Positions 1-9,835 of a stretch of 64,000 bases of DNA are shown piece by piece. Position numbers and translations under genes: made by a program. The notes under the pieces are model-generated. The model saw only the letters and a program-made list of their open reading frames with translations. It did not search any database and had not been told where the DNA came from. Origin of the DNA: Myotis daubentonii (Eukaryota; Chordata; Mammalia; Chiroptera; Vespertilionidae); assembly GCF_963259705.1 (NCBI RefSeq), contig NC_081842.1, positions 62,012,787 through 62,076,786 on the forward strand, in the 5' to 3' direction. Position 1 is the first letter of the stretch. The number at the start of each line of letters is the position of its first letter.

Positions 1-454
1 ATCACATGGATTCTGCCTTATATGTGGGTCTAATTGAGAGCCACCCTTTCCCCAGAATGCTCTTTGGGTCACCAGAAGTTATAGGCATCTAGAGAAGGGG
101 GAGACTAAGGTAGGAGTGTTCAGACACCCAGAAAATGAGGCAGTGATGTAGAGGTATGAGCCTTAGCCCCAGTGAGAGTCTGCAAAGCCAGCTAAGGATT
201 GGTTCTGGAAGGGGAAGAGTTAATGTTGCAGAACTCGGAGAGACTCATGATAATGGCTGCTCTAATAGCTGCAATAGGTCAAATTATCCTGGTTCTTGGG
301 AAGCCAGAGAAGGCTGCATCTATAATTAAGAATATGGGCAAAATTTTGAAGTATGATTGGCATATGGCTAATAATAATGGTATTTTCAATTTATTGAGCC
401 CTGTATCTTAAACATGTTACATGCATAAATCTTAATCCTTACGCCAACTCATAT
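1..454. other. Unassigned intergenic DNA
   Basis: No gene, RNA or repeat could be recognised here. Short open frames lack any recognisable domain or splice context. Ordinary AT-leaning mammalian background. Confidence 0.4.
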
Positions 455-605
455 TGGAAATGAGGAAATAGTTTTAAAGAGGTTCAGTAATTCACTGAGT
501 CACATAGTCATATGTTAGTTCATACTGGGACTGGGCTTTGGATCCAGGTCTGTCTTGAAACTAGAACTCCTGAACACTCTTCTTGACCTTTTCATGATGC
601 TAAAA
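455..605 (-). repeat. MIR-like SINE fragment
   Basis: The order 'GAAATGAGGAAA ... GAGGTTCAGTAA ... CACATAGTCA ... GGATCCAGGTCTGTCT' follows the reverse complement of the ancient mammalian MIR core (gaggaaactgaggctcagag, then cacacagctagt, then gaacccaggtctgtct). Strongly diverged, as expected for a copy older than placental radiation. No function inferred. Confidence 0.55.
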
Positions 606-1534
606 TTTGGATAGGTGAGAAGTCAGTATTCCCAGTGTGAGGAAGAGCATACAACCTGCTTTGGCGATGACGGCCTAGCTCCTGCCTAGTTCCCTCTCAG
701 TCTGAAATTAGTTTTAATAAAACATTAATTTGAAATAATAATTGATATATATTTTATCTCTAGGCAGTTTGACTTTTTTCTCCTTTGATTCAATGTGTGT
801 TTACTCTTTAGTAACTCACGGTATCTCTAGAGGACAAATTGCTTTTCTTTTTTCTAACTGTGCTCTCTTTGTTCCTTCTGCCTAGACCCATATAATTTCA
901 TAGAATTGATTGATCTTGAAGTGAAGCAGGGTGACTTCCCCTGTGATGGTAGAGAGAGTCCTGATTCAACCACAATTATTGAGCCCACACATGAATAGAA
1001 TTAATCACACACCAGGGCAGCTGGAGGAAGGAGCCGAAGGAGGAAGGATCACCATCTTCTCTCCTCTCATTAGTAGCAAACTCCTGGAAGGCCAGAGCTC
1101 TGTTTATGATTCCACACTGCATAGCAGACATTGTTAATTGGTGCTAAATAACAGACCTAGGGCTTCTCACTTCATGTACTTTATAGCCTGCCCAATAAGA
1201 ACAACATACTTACCACCTGCACATGCTTCTGCAGCCTATCCTCATGCCTGATGTTGTTTGTGATGATATGAGTGGAGCTGTGTGAGGGGTTTAGCATCTT
1301 ACAAGTGGGTTATAGCTATGAAAACAAAATAAAAACACTACTTCTTTAATAGGCTAAAATATAGTGAGCCAAGACTCACATTTTTTGTTTAAATTGTGTA
1401 ATGTTGGAATGCTTAAAATCAAAGTTAGTGGCAATCATAAAACTGAAAAAGGGGCTTTTAAGGCCCATATCATGGAGATGGCATGTGGCCATGCACTGGT
1501 CCTGGTGTCAGAGGACATGAAAGATGGTTTCATC
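606..1534. other. Unassigned intergenic DNA
   Basis: AT-rich stretch with no gene or classifiable repeat seen. Confidence 0.35.
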
Positions 1535-1640
1535 ACTTCATCACTTATTAACTGTGTGCTCTTGTGTAACATCAGATCTCAGAACTTCAGCCTTATCTCT
1601 AAAATGGAGATAGGACTCTTGCCTAAATCACCTTACACAG
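1535..1640 (+). repeat. Possible MIR fragment
   Basis: Resembles the sense MIR core at low identity: 'TCACTTATTAACTGTGTGCTCTTGTGTAAC' followed by 'CTTATCTCTAAAATGGAGAT', matching the canonical 'actagctgtgtgaccttgggcaa ... cctcatctgtaaaatggggat' order. Boundaries approximate. Confidence 0.4.
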
Positions 1641-1654
1641 CATCTATATCAGTT

Positions 1655-1900
1655 AGGGTGAAATCAGCTGCAAGTAACAGAAATTCAAGTCCAATCAGCT
1701 TAAGCACTAGAGGGAATTTATTAGCTTATGTAAGTGGTGTCTAGAACTAGGTGGGCTTCAGGATTGGTGCGATTCAGCAGAGCACAGTGTCATTAAGGAT
1801 TATGTTTCTTTTCATCTCTGTCCCTTTTTTTTGCCTTTCCCGGTGCCAGCCTCATCCTGAGAATGACTTTCCATCATTGTCACAACTTAAGGCCCATATG
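1655..1900. repeat. Unclassified ancient interspersed repeat
   Basis: The text 'GCTGCAAGTAACAGAAATTC ... CAATCAGCTTAAGCACTAGAGGGAATTTATTAGCTTATG' belongs to a widespread, very old mammalian repeat that I recognise but cannot name with confidence. It accounts for the open frame at 1364-1744, which I do not regard as coding. A second, weaker relative may lie at 48985-49410. Confidence 0.3.
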
Positions 1901-2470
1901 CTTCCTTGTCCATGCTTGGAGTGTGTATATATACACATACATACACATATATGAACCCTCTTAAAATCTTTGGGAGAAAGATGATGATTCTTTCTTGCAG
2001 ACCCCTAGAAAACTCCAGTGTACAATCTCATTGTCCCAAACTGTGTCATACTCTTACCCTTGAATCAGTAACTGAAGCTGGTGGGATAATACTCCTTTTC
2101 CATAGGCTCCATGTCTAGAACCAGGTGTGGCATGACCTGCCAAAGCATGTGGGCTGCATGGACCTCAGAATGGAAATCTTGTTGCTACCAAGAGGAAGGG
2201 GAAGGGAAGTTGGGTGGCAACCAAAATGTCCATATTAATCACATTGAGGATAAAATCAGGTAATTTATGTCTGTGGTTTTCCAAATTCTGTCTCCCATTG
2301 AGCTTCAAGGGCCACCTCCAAGGATGCGAGGGAATGAGGGGATATGGGACACTCAGCCTCAACCTGCTTTTAACACACACCTGCTCCTTCAACTAAAGCA
2401 GCTCTCTCTCTGACCAATGAAATGTGGAAAAATACTAGAAGATTATGAAGCACTGTGTATGGTATTATTA
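1901..2470. other. Unassigned DNA with a short TA/CA-rich tract
   Basis: A short purine-pyrimidine alternating tract (about 1921-1951, TATATACACATACATACACATATAT-like) is the only structure seen. Nothing else recognised before the Helitron at 2471. Confidence 0.35.
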
Positions 2471-2887
2471 TCCTATATAATAAAAGCCTAACATGATAAG
2501 TGTCTGGTCATACAGTTGTCCATTCAGCCAATTAAAGTGTAATATGCTAATGATATGCTAAGGCTGCTTAACTGCTCGCTATGGTGTGCACTGACCACCA
2601 GGGGGAAGACGGTTGACTGGGTGATCAGTTGCTATGACCATCAGGGGCGGATGCTCTGACTGGTAGGTTAGCTTGCTGCTGGGATCTGGCTGGTCAGGAC
2701 TGAGCGAGAAGGGCCGGACACACCCTGGAGCCCTCCTGCGTTTCCTTCCCAGCTGGCCAACCTCCTGCATCCCTCCCCAGCCCTGATCATGCACTGGCAG
2801 GGTCCCTTGGCCTGCACCCTCTTGCAATCTGGGCTGAGGGACTCCCCCCGCCCCCAAGTGCACAAATTTTGTGCACCAGGCTTCTAG
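2471..2887 (+). mobile_element. Non-autonomous Helitron (HeliBat-type), complete
   Basis: Starts with TCCTATATAATAAAAGCC and ends with the palindromic GTGCACAAATTTTGTGCACC, a short spacer and CTAG. The flanking bases are A on the left (2470) and T on the right (2888), the A/T target expected for a rolling-circle element without target duplication. The interior carries the family's CACTGACCACCAGGGGG block at 2588-2607. It has no coding capacity of its own; the open frames inside are accidental. It would depend on a Rep/helicase supplied by an autonomous relative such as the one whose remnant lies at 57192-58824. Confidence 0.93.
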
Positions 2888-3837
2888 TTACTAATAATAC
2901 TAATAAATAAAATTATCATCACCTTAATTGATTTAGCTTCATATTCCATGGATTTCATTATTCACTTTCTATTTGGCCAGGAGAAGAAACAGATCATTTT
3001 GTATCTTGCCAAGGTACAAAAAGTGTGAGTAATGCTGATTCCAATAGGCTTATGTCATTCTCTGCTGATAATATATTTGAAAGCACCTTTTCTGTACCTG
3101 CAAATGTGGATTGGTTTCTGTTTACTGCTGCAAGAGACACCTTTTATTAAGATGTAAGCAGAGTGGAAATAAAATTATAGACGGAGTCTTCAGTTTTGAC
3201 CCTCTTGACTTTGTTGCTAATAAACTGTCAAGATAACACATTACCTTATACAGAACACCTTAAAATATTCAAGACTTGAGTGGTCAGATTTCTTAACCAA
3301 AGGAAAGATAAATCTATGTATAAACAGGTAGATTACCAATTTATATTGTCTGTTTCTTGTTTATCAGTCTTTGAAGTTCAAGGCCACAGTAGCTTGAATT
3401 TTTCTGTCTGAAAGGCTAACTTGGTGTTTTTGGATAAGGACTCTTAGTCTTCTGACCTTGGAATGTCATTCAAACTATAGAGTCTCCCTCTAATGTGGCC
3501 TCAATTATTGAAAATGCCTTTAATCTTACAAATTAACCAAATCCCTTCTACTGCCCTTGCCCAGGGCTCAGGTAGACCTTTATCAATTAATGAAATTTGA
3601 CTTGAAAAATTTTGAGGTTTTTATCATTTATGTTTAATTTTAAACTCTTTTTCCCCTTATTACAGGAATTAAAGCTACAATGAAGAGCAGGCTTCCCCAG
3701 AAATCTGGCAGCATTATTTTAAAACAATGGTTTTATTCAAATCCTAAGCAATAGAATAAAATGGTTCTATCACACTTGGGCTGGCCTTGGATATAGAATT
3801 TCTTCTTCTGGTATTTGACCTTAATTTAGAAGCTCTA
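2888..3837. other. Unassigned intergenic DNA
   Basis: Low-complexity AT-leaning sequence. No gene or repeat I can name. Confidence 0.35.
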
Positions 3838-3932
3838 TCTCCTCTCTCCTCCTTCTCTCTCTTTCCTCCCTTCTTCCCCATCCCTCCTTTTCCTTCCTTT
3901 CCTCTCCCACCTTCTTCCTTCCTCCTGGGCTA
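3838..3932. repeat. Polypyrimidine tract (TC-rich low complexity)
   Basis: About 95 nt almost entirely C and T on the plus strand (CTCTCTCC, CTTTCCTCCC, CCTTTTCCTTCC). It also creates a short open frame of serine, proline and phenylalanine codons, which is an artefact. Confidence 0.8.
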
Positions 3933-5070
3933 TAAGACAGAATTTGTCCTCCTCAGCCAGCATTGCTTGATTAAGGGCCTGCTCCATAGGTTACTGGCTA
4001 TCATGTAATTTTATTCCTGAGACAAACTTTTCTATCCTGAATTTTATGACTTAGATAGGCTTGGGGGCTAGGGCCTAACACTCCCTCCCATTCCCTGCAT
4101 CACAGCCTCAAATCCGCGAAATGCCTCCTCCCCCTCTTCTGACTTTACTCAGAGCTGCAATTTATCTTTGGGTTCACATCAAGCCCTTCTGGAACTTCTC
4201 TCCCCTCTGGCATGCAATAGTGGAACCTTTAGGATTGGTCTTTACTGAAGCATTGGGGCTACCTGCTGTGGCCAAGTGCAAGCAGGTGATGTTAAAGCTC
4301 ACTACACCCTTCCCTACCCTCACACCCCTTCTTCCTGGAAACTCTCATTACTTAAAGACCCTACTGGCTTTCTTCAAAAATCATGCAGGGCTGGCCAGAT
4401 TTGGCCATCAAATTCCAACCTGGAAAAAAAAAAAAATCTCTTTTCCATGATTTAATCACCACCCAGGAGCTTTTGCCTCTGGATTGCCAAAGGCGGCTGC
4501 AACCAAGCAGGCTAGCCGTGATTCCATAGGGTGCCTATGGCCTGATGTGACTGCGGCCAGGACGTCCACTGCTGGCCTTGAACTGCACACTCTTGCTCTG
4601 TAGGACGCCTTGCCGGAGGGCCTGGAAGGAAGCTCCTGACTGGACATCGGCACAGAGAATACCACGGTCACCCTAGGTGCTGGCATACATCCCTCCGGCT
4701 ACTGTCACTCAGCTGGACTAGGTGGGTCCCCTTGACAGGATTTCTAGTTCTTTCTCTGTCTCAGGCAGAGCTTGCAAATTGAAATCAAAGGATTATGCTT
4801 GTTAAACTGACCCCAGGAGGGGCCCTTGACGGTTGCAGCATTCATAGCCCACCTTCCCACTGAGCTTGGCTGGCTCACCGTTAACCTGACCTCTTCTACT
4901 CTCCTGCATCCGTGTTCCCAGAGCAGGCAATATTTTCTGTACTCAGACTGTGTTCAGATGCTGGCCCCACTGCCTTCTATCAGGGTGCCTGGGTCAAGTA
5001 GTTAGTTTTCCTGGCCTTTAATTTCTTAGGTTGTAGAGTCGAGTCTAAACTGGTATCTGTCTCCTGGAAC
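3933..5070. other. Unassigned intergenic DNA
   Basis: Moderate GC and a short A-run at about 4424-4435. No exon, RNA gene or named repeat recognised. Confidence 0.35.
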
Positions 5071-5074
5071 GGGT

Positions 5075-5160
5075 GGACAGCCTAATGTCTCTGAAACACT
5101 TAGTCTAATGCCTGGCACATTGTAAGTGCTCACTAAACCCCAGTAGTAGTTATTACAATC
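5075..5160 (+). repeat. MIR 3' fragment
   Basis: 'CTTAGTCTAATGCCTGGCACATTGTAAGTGCTCACTAAA' followed by 'AGTAGTAGTTATTA' matches the sense 3' half of MIR (agtgcctggcacatagtaagcgctcaataaa). Confidence 0.6.
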
Positions 5161-5199
5161 AGACCTTGGAGTATCTGTCAGTGTGTTCACACTCATCTG

Positions 5200-5385
5200 A
5201 CTAAAACTCCCCAGCAATTTTGGGAGGCAGGAATTATTGATCTCTTTTACATATGCAGAAACCAGGGCTCTGGGGGTGAAGCATCTGTCCAGAGTCATGC
5301 AGCTAAAGCATGAGAACCTGGCTCCCTTGGACTTTGGTCTGTGTAAATTCCAGAGCATACACTCTTCTCCTCGCTGTTCCCTAGA
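5200..5385 (-). repeat. MIR-like fragment, reverse
   Basis: The sequence order GGAGGCAGGAATTATTGATC, ATGCAGAAACCAGGGCTCTG, AGTCATGCAGCTAAAG, GAACCTGGCTCCCTTGGACT follows the reverse complement of MIR. It lies head-to-head with the fragment just upstream, so the two are separate insertions. Confidence 0.55.
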
Positions 5386-6230
5386 TGAGGTGACTCAGCC
5401 AAGCTCCCAGTGTCACCTCCAGACCCTTCTCCCTTAGGCAGGCCCTACACCTGTACACCCCTCCTAACTTGGCATCTCCCATTTCTGCGAGTCCTCCTTC
5501 CCCAGTTTTCTGGGTTCAGTCTCAAGCCTGCCCAAGCCCCCATGGCCCTAGGTAAGGGACTGCTGAGCACTGAGCCCCATTCCCTCCCCTTCTTCCTGGT
5601 GGGCAGCCATGCCCAGTCATCCCCGGGCTCTGTGCTCCTATGCACCACTTCCTCTTGGCCATGCCCGGGGGCTCTTCCTGCCAGAGCACAGGGTGCCCTC
5701 CTGTTCAGGCTGTGGCCTCACAGTAGGAAAGGGCAGCTGGGCAGGGCAGAGTCCTGGAGAGCCAGGTTTAGGCTTGGGAGCTCCGGCGCCTGAGTCTGCA
5801 GGAATACCCAACCTCAGCAGTGATTCCTGTATCTTCCCTCGGGGACAGCGAAATGCCTTTAAAATGAGCCCCGCCAGCTGCTTAAAAAGTCATTTAAAGG
5901 TTTCCAAATGTGGATAAACATGGCAAAGGCACCAAGACTTGTGTGAGTATATGAAAAATTCAGATGTAACCTTTGAATTGGGATTAACTTAACCCTTTCT
6001 CTCTCCTATAGCTCATGCTTTGTGTGTGGCCTGGGGGTACTAATAGGTGTTACGGAGTTCTGTGGGATGGTGAAACTCCAGATCAACTATGCCTGAGAAA
6101 TGCTGGATTAGACAGGTTTCTCTGATGGAAGGAAGGCTTTTCATAGCTTTAATATAATGTGCACCAAAACTCTCTAGAGAGAATGTTGTTTGCAGCATTT
6201 CCAAACATGGTGGACCCTGGAGTTGTTTTT
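5386..6230. other. Unassigned, relatively GC-rich DNA
   Basis: Two overlapping open frames of 127 and 102 codons (5410-5793, 5609-5917) occur here, but neither shows a recognisable domain, splice context or codon bias, and the base composition alone can explain them. I do not call a gene. Confidence 0.4.
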
Positions 6231-6231
6231 T

Positions 6232-6247
6232 GTCGCCCCCCCCCCCA
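6232..6247. repeat. Poly-C run
   Basis: A run of C spanning the line boundary at 6236-6247 on the plus strand. Such runs are prone to length errors in sequencing. Confidence 0.7.
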
Positions 6248-6299
6248 TAGAACACCCACTGAACCAAGTATCTTAATGGACTAGGGAGGAGGAGACTGG

Positions 6300-6430
6300 G
6301 GCTTTATCCCCATGGCCACCAGCAAGGCGGTGACCTGAATAAGTCACTTCCCCTGCATGGCCTCCAGCATCCTCAGCCACAGAATAAGGAAGTGGGGCCA
6401 CTAAATGATTTTCTCCAAATATGCCATTCC
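6300..6430 (+). repeat. Possible MIR fragment
   Basis: 'GACCTGAATAAGTCACTTCCCC' and 'CCTCAGCCACAGAATAAGGAAGTGGGGCCA' weakly follow the sense MIR core. Confidence 0.35.
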
Positions 6431-6502
6431 ATCCTTGGGTTACATGTGTTTGATGGGAGATGGAGAGGAGATGGAAGGGTCATGAAGAGAAAGGAAAATG
6501 GT

Positions 6503-6622
6503 CCCGGTGGCTCCTGCATTGAGTGTCTGCCCCCTGGTCGTCAGTGTGCATCATAGCGACTGGTCTACCAGTTGTTCTGGTCGTTCAGTCGTAATGGTCA
6601 CTTAGGCTTTTATATATATAGA
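6503..6622 (-). mobile_element. Helitron 5'-end fragment
   Basis: Read on the minus strand it begins TCTATATATATAAAAGCC at 6622 with the expected A before it (plus-strand T at 6623) and runs into the CACTGACCACCAGGGGG block region. It stops near 6503, and no CTAG or terminal hairpin follows. It is either a truncated transposition product or was cut by a later deletion. Confidence 0.75.
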
Positions 6623-6938
6623 TTGTCCTATTTCCTTTACTTGGGACCCAGCATACTTGTGAACCCCAATTTCACCCTGTTATTCCTTTCCTAATGACTC
6701 ATTTTTACCTCACACCATTCCATCTACAACTAGTCACAAGTCCTGTTGGCTTAGCCTCTAAAATCCACCCTTCAATTAATTTCTTTTCCCACCACTTTCA
6801 GCCTAGTTCCTGCCATCATCTCTCCTGGACCCCAGGTGGTGTTCCAGCTTCTGTCCTTCTCCCTAAAATCCAGTTTCTACTCCAAAGCCAGCTTAGAACT
6901 CCTTCATTGGAAACAAAATTCATGGGAGAGTTTTCTTT

Positions 6939-7117
6939 TTAAAAAATATTTATTTAATTTTTTTTTTGATTTGAGAGAGAGAGAGAGATTGATTTGTTGT
7001 TCCACTTATTTATGTATTCATTGGTTGATTCTTGTATGTGCCCTGACCAGGGATCAAATCTGCAACCTTGGTGTATTAGGATGACATTCTATCAACTGAG
7101 CTACCTGGCCAGGGCTC
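6939..7117 (-). mobile_element. tRNA-derived SINE (VES-like)
   Basis: On the minus strand the head reads GCCCTGGCCAGGTAGCTCAGTT, a tRNA-like A-box region, followed by a B-box-like GGTTGCAGATTTGATCCC, then a purine-rich GAGAGAGAG body and an A-rich tail at 6939-6960. Flanking copies ATGGGAGAGTTTTCTTTT (left) and ATATGAGAGTTCCCTTTC (right) look like a decayed target duplication. Pol III promoter elements are inherited from the tRNA; the copy is diverged and probably inert. Confidence 0.8.
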
Positions 7118-7237
7118 TCATATGAGAGTTCCCTTTCAAATAGAGCTTTTGTTAGTATTCTAGTGGCTTTAAGTTGGGACTCTGGTTGGGACATGGAAAT
7201 TTTTTTGGCCATATGTGACTTAATTTGTCAATAGATA

Positions 7238-7340
7238 AATACTTAAAAACGATACCAGATGTCTATTATATGCACTATTCTAGTGCAGGGCACACAATGG
7301 CAGACAAGACACACCTGGTGTCTACTCCCCTGTGGTCACA
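7238..7340 (-). repeat. L2 3'-end fragment
   Basis: 'ACCAGATGTCTATTATATGCACTATTCTAGTGCAGGGCACACAATGGCAGACAAGACACA' is the reverse complement pattern of the L2 3' terminus (tattgagcacctactatgtgccaggcac... gtgaacaagacag). Confidence 0.5.
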
Positions 7341-7344
7341 GTCC

Positions 7345-7482
7345 AGGGCAGTGGTTCTCAGCCTTCAGCACCGGACAGTTTACGGGGAGAGCTGCTAACA
7401 CAGCGTCTAGGCTCCGCCCTCAGTGTTTCTCAGGAGATGTGCAGCTTTCCCCGGGGCCACACTTTGAGGACCCAAGGTATAG
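7345..7482 (+). repeat. MER5-like hAT (Charlie-type) remnant
   Basis: 'CAGTGGTTCTCAGCCTTCAGCACCGGACAGTTTA ... TAGGCTCCGCCCTCAGTGTTTCTCAGGAGATGTGCAG ... GGGCCACACTTTGAGGA' follows the layout of old MER5 non-autonomous hAT elements. It appears to interrupt the L2-type repeat on both sides. Confidence 0.45.
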
Positions 7483-7679
7483 TGGAAGAGAAAGAAAAGT
7501 ACATGAGTAAACAAGTGAATCAATTGCCAGTTATAATGCATGCTGTAAAGGAACAACAGGGGCCAGAGAGGGACCTATGTAAGGTGAGGTGGGCAGAGAG
7601 TTCTCTCTCTGAGAAGCTGATAGTTAGGCCTACACCTAAAGGAGGAGTGGGATCTGTCTGGCAAAGAAAAGTCAACAAG

Positions 7680-8110
7680 AAATGAGCATGAGGTAGGAAA
7701 GAGCTTAGTATGTTTAAGAAACACAGAGAAGGCCAGTGTGGCTGAAGCACAGAGAGGAAAAGATGAGGTTCAAGAGGGATGGAGGGCTGAGATCACGTAG
7801 GGCAATTCAGGCTCCATTGTTCTGAGTGCAGTGGGAAGCTTCTGAAGGAGTTTTACTAGTAGGCCAGCTGTGGAAGAGGAAAGAGTGCTAGGGAGCTAGA
7901 TAGCAGTTGGGACACCAGCTGGGATACTTGCTCTGGCCCAGGTGAGAGAAGCTAGGGGCTGGGACTATGATGTAGCAGTGGAAAAGGAGAGAAGGAGATG
8001 GATGAGGATGGATCTTACAGACTGAGCTGGTAGGATTTGGCAACTGGACTGGGGAGAAGGGTGTGAGGGTAAGTGCAGAGTTAAAGATGACTCTCCAAAT
8101 GGTTGCATTG
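7680..8110 (-). repeat. Ancient L2-associated repeat
   Basis: 'AAGGCCAGTGTGGCTGAAGCACAGAGAGG', 'CAGTGGGAAGCTTCTGAAGGAGTTTTA', and 'CCCAGGTGAGAGAAGCTAGG' match a known old mammalian repeat that follows L2-type 3' ends in this orientation. The same arrangement recurs at 44890-45560, and in reverse at 36740-37445. Family name is uncertain. Confidence 0.45.
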
Positions 8111-8529
8111 ACTAGGAGACTGTAATGGGATTTATTTTTAATCTGCTCAGGAAGATGTAGCCCTTAGGTGACTGTGCCTGCCCTAAAACATGTAGTCTGT
8201 GCCCCAAAGAGAGAGATCCTGACACTGTTTTCTGTTGGTAGACTTGCTGCTAAACTCCTGGGTGAGGGCCACTCCCTACCTCCTCACACTACTCTTAATT
8301 CTGCCAATCAGTCAACTTGTTGTCTTATAGTCATTTATATAGAGAACGCCATGTTATAAATTATCAATAATTTGTCTGACTTGTGGCAGAGTAGGCATAG
8401 AAATCAACAGGGGAGTTTGATAAACACGCAAATTAGCAGGCATCATCCCTAGAGATGCGAGTGTGGGTAGGTGCTTTTGAGCTATAACTAGGTACTGAAT
8501 GATGCTGATGCAGGTGAGAAAAACACTAT

Positions 8530-8885
8530 GTTCCATTCCGTGGTCCCTGGAGCAAAGCATCAGCATCACTTCAGAGCTAGAAATGCACATCATCAGGCCC
8601 ACCCAGACCTTCTAAATTAGTGGTTCTCAACCTGTGGGTTGCGACCTCTTTGGCGGTCGAACGACCCTTTCACAGGGGTCGCCTAAGACCACCCTGCATC
8701 TCAGATATTTACATTATGATTCATAACAGTAGCAACATTACAGTTATGAAGTAGCAACGAAAATAATTTTATGGTTGGGTCACAACATGAGGAACTGTAT
8801 TTAAAGGGCCAGAAGGTTGAGAACCACTGTTCTAAATCATCATCTGTATTTTCATAAGGTCCCCTGGGGTTCAGTTGCCATGGCT
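8530..8885 (+). repeat. MER5-like hAT remnant, split by SPIN-like element
   Basis: The left part (8530-8617: GTGGTCCCTGGAGCAAAGCATCAGCATCAC, CACCCAGACCTTCTAAAT) and right part (8838-8885: CATCATCTGTATTTTCATAAGGTCCCCTGG) join into a MER5A-like sequence once 8618-8837 is removed. It is the older host of a younger hAT insertion. Confidence 0.5.
8618..8829 (+). mobile_element. SPIN-like non-autonomous hAT transposon
   Basis: Terminal inverted repeats TAGTGGTTCTCAACCTGTGGG (left) and GGTTGAGAACCACTG (right); internal GGTCGAACGACCCTTTCACAGGGGTCGCCTAAGACC is the hallmark of SPIN non-autonomous elements as I know them. The 8-bp direct repeat TTCTAAAT at 8610-8617 and 8830-8837 is perfect, the standard hAT target duplication. 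212 bp, no coding capacity; mobilised in trans by a hAT transposase. SPIN elements are known for patchy distribution across vertebrates attributed to horizontal transfer. Confidence 0.88.
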
Positions 8886-8967
8886 GATTCCAGAAGCCCT
8901 GTTCTTAGTAATTGCCACTGTTTCTCACAATGCACTTTAGAGAATCCAGGACTGAGCCTGAAACCCA

Positions 8968-9048
8968 GACCTGTGCCTTGACCAGAAATTGAACTGTGAC
9001 ATCCAGGTTCATAGGTTGATGCTCAACCACTGAGCCACACTAGCTCTT
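8968..9048 (-). mobile_element. VES-type SINE fragment (tRNA head only)
   Basis: Reverse complement reads AGCTAGTGTGGCTCAGTGGTTGAGCATCAACC then a decayed B box, the same head as the intact copy at 11927-12141. The 3' body and tail are absent. Confidence 0.7.
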
Positions 9049-9711
9049 CCCCTTTTTATAACTGTTCAGTTTTATTCCCATAAGCCAGCCAGACTCCGCC
9101 TCTACTCTCTGCTGTGCTCTGGGCAGCACGAGGCACTTTCTGGCCCAAGGGGAGTGGCTGTGGGCAGGGGACCTGGCCATGGCCTGGGAATGAACTGGCT
9201 GGACTTCTCTTTCTCTGGGTGGTGAGTACAGTTCTGCATGTCTCCATTTCTCCCTGCCCCTGAGGAGACCCCTCTGCCTGCTGCAGTTTTATTGCTTTTA
9301 AAATCCATTTTATATTCCATTATGTGATTCCACTGTCCTCCCTCTCATTCAGCTGTAGTACATGCTCCATTCTAATCTGGGTTCTGAACATTTCATCAGA
9401 TGGTCTCTGATTAAAATCCAATAAAATTTAAAGCAGGGGAAAGTCCAGAATAAAGGAGATGCCATATAACGAATGAGGTTGGAATGAAATTCCATTGTAA
9501 CCTTCCGAACACGTTTTGGAGACCGCCTCTGAGGCCTGTATTAAAAAGGAAAGAAAACAACAATAAAAACCCCCTCCCTGGCCTCCTGCCACACAACCTG
9601 CTTTGTGTCTTTAACCTTAGGAACCAGATACTGTCTCTGAGGACCTCGAGATTTTGGTACATTTATTAGGCTCTTCTAGGCTCGGGGTGGGCACCGAATA
9701 TTTTTCTTTCT
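9049..9711. other. Unassigned intergenic DNA
   Basis: No recognisable gene or repeat. Confidence 0.35.
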
Positions 9712-9835
9712 CTATGTGTATCTATCTAAGCAGTTGTTTGCATATCTATCAGTCTGTCTGCCTGCCTATCTGCCTGTCTGTCCGTCCATCCATCCATCCA
9801 TCCATCCATCCATCCATCCATCCATCCATTCATCT
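9712..9835. repeat. Tetranucleotide microsatellite (TCTA/TGCC then TCCA)n
   Basis: Degenerate TCTA and CTGTCTGCC units run into an uninterrupted (TCCA)n array from about 9781 to 9829. It generates spurious repetitive open frames on both strands (HPSI repeats, WMDG repeats). Confidence 0.92.

Noticed and set aside
5410..5917. Two overlapping open frames of 127 and 102 codons in GC-richer DNA
   Set aside because: No recognisable protein family, no splice signals of note, and overlapping frames cannot both be genes.
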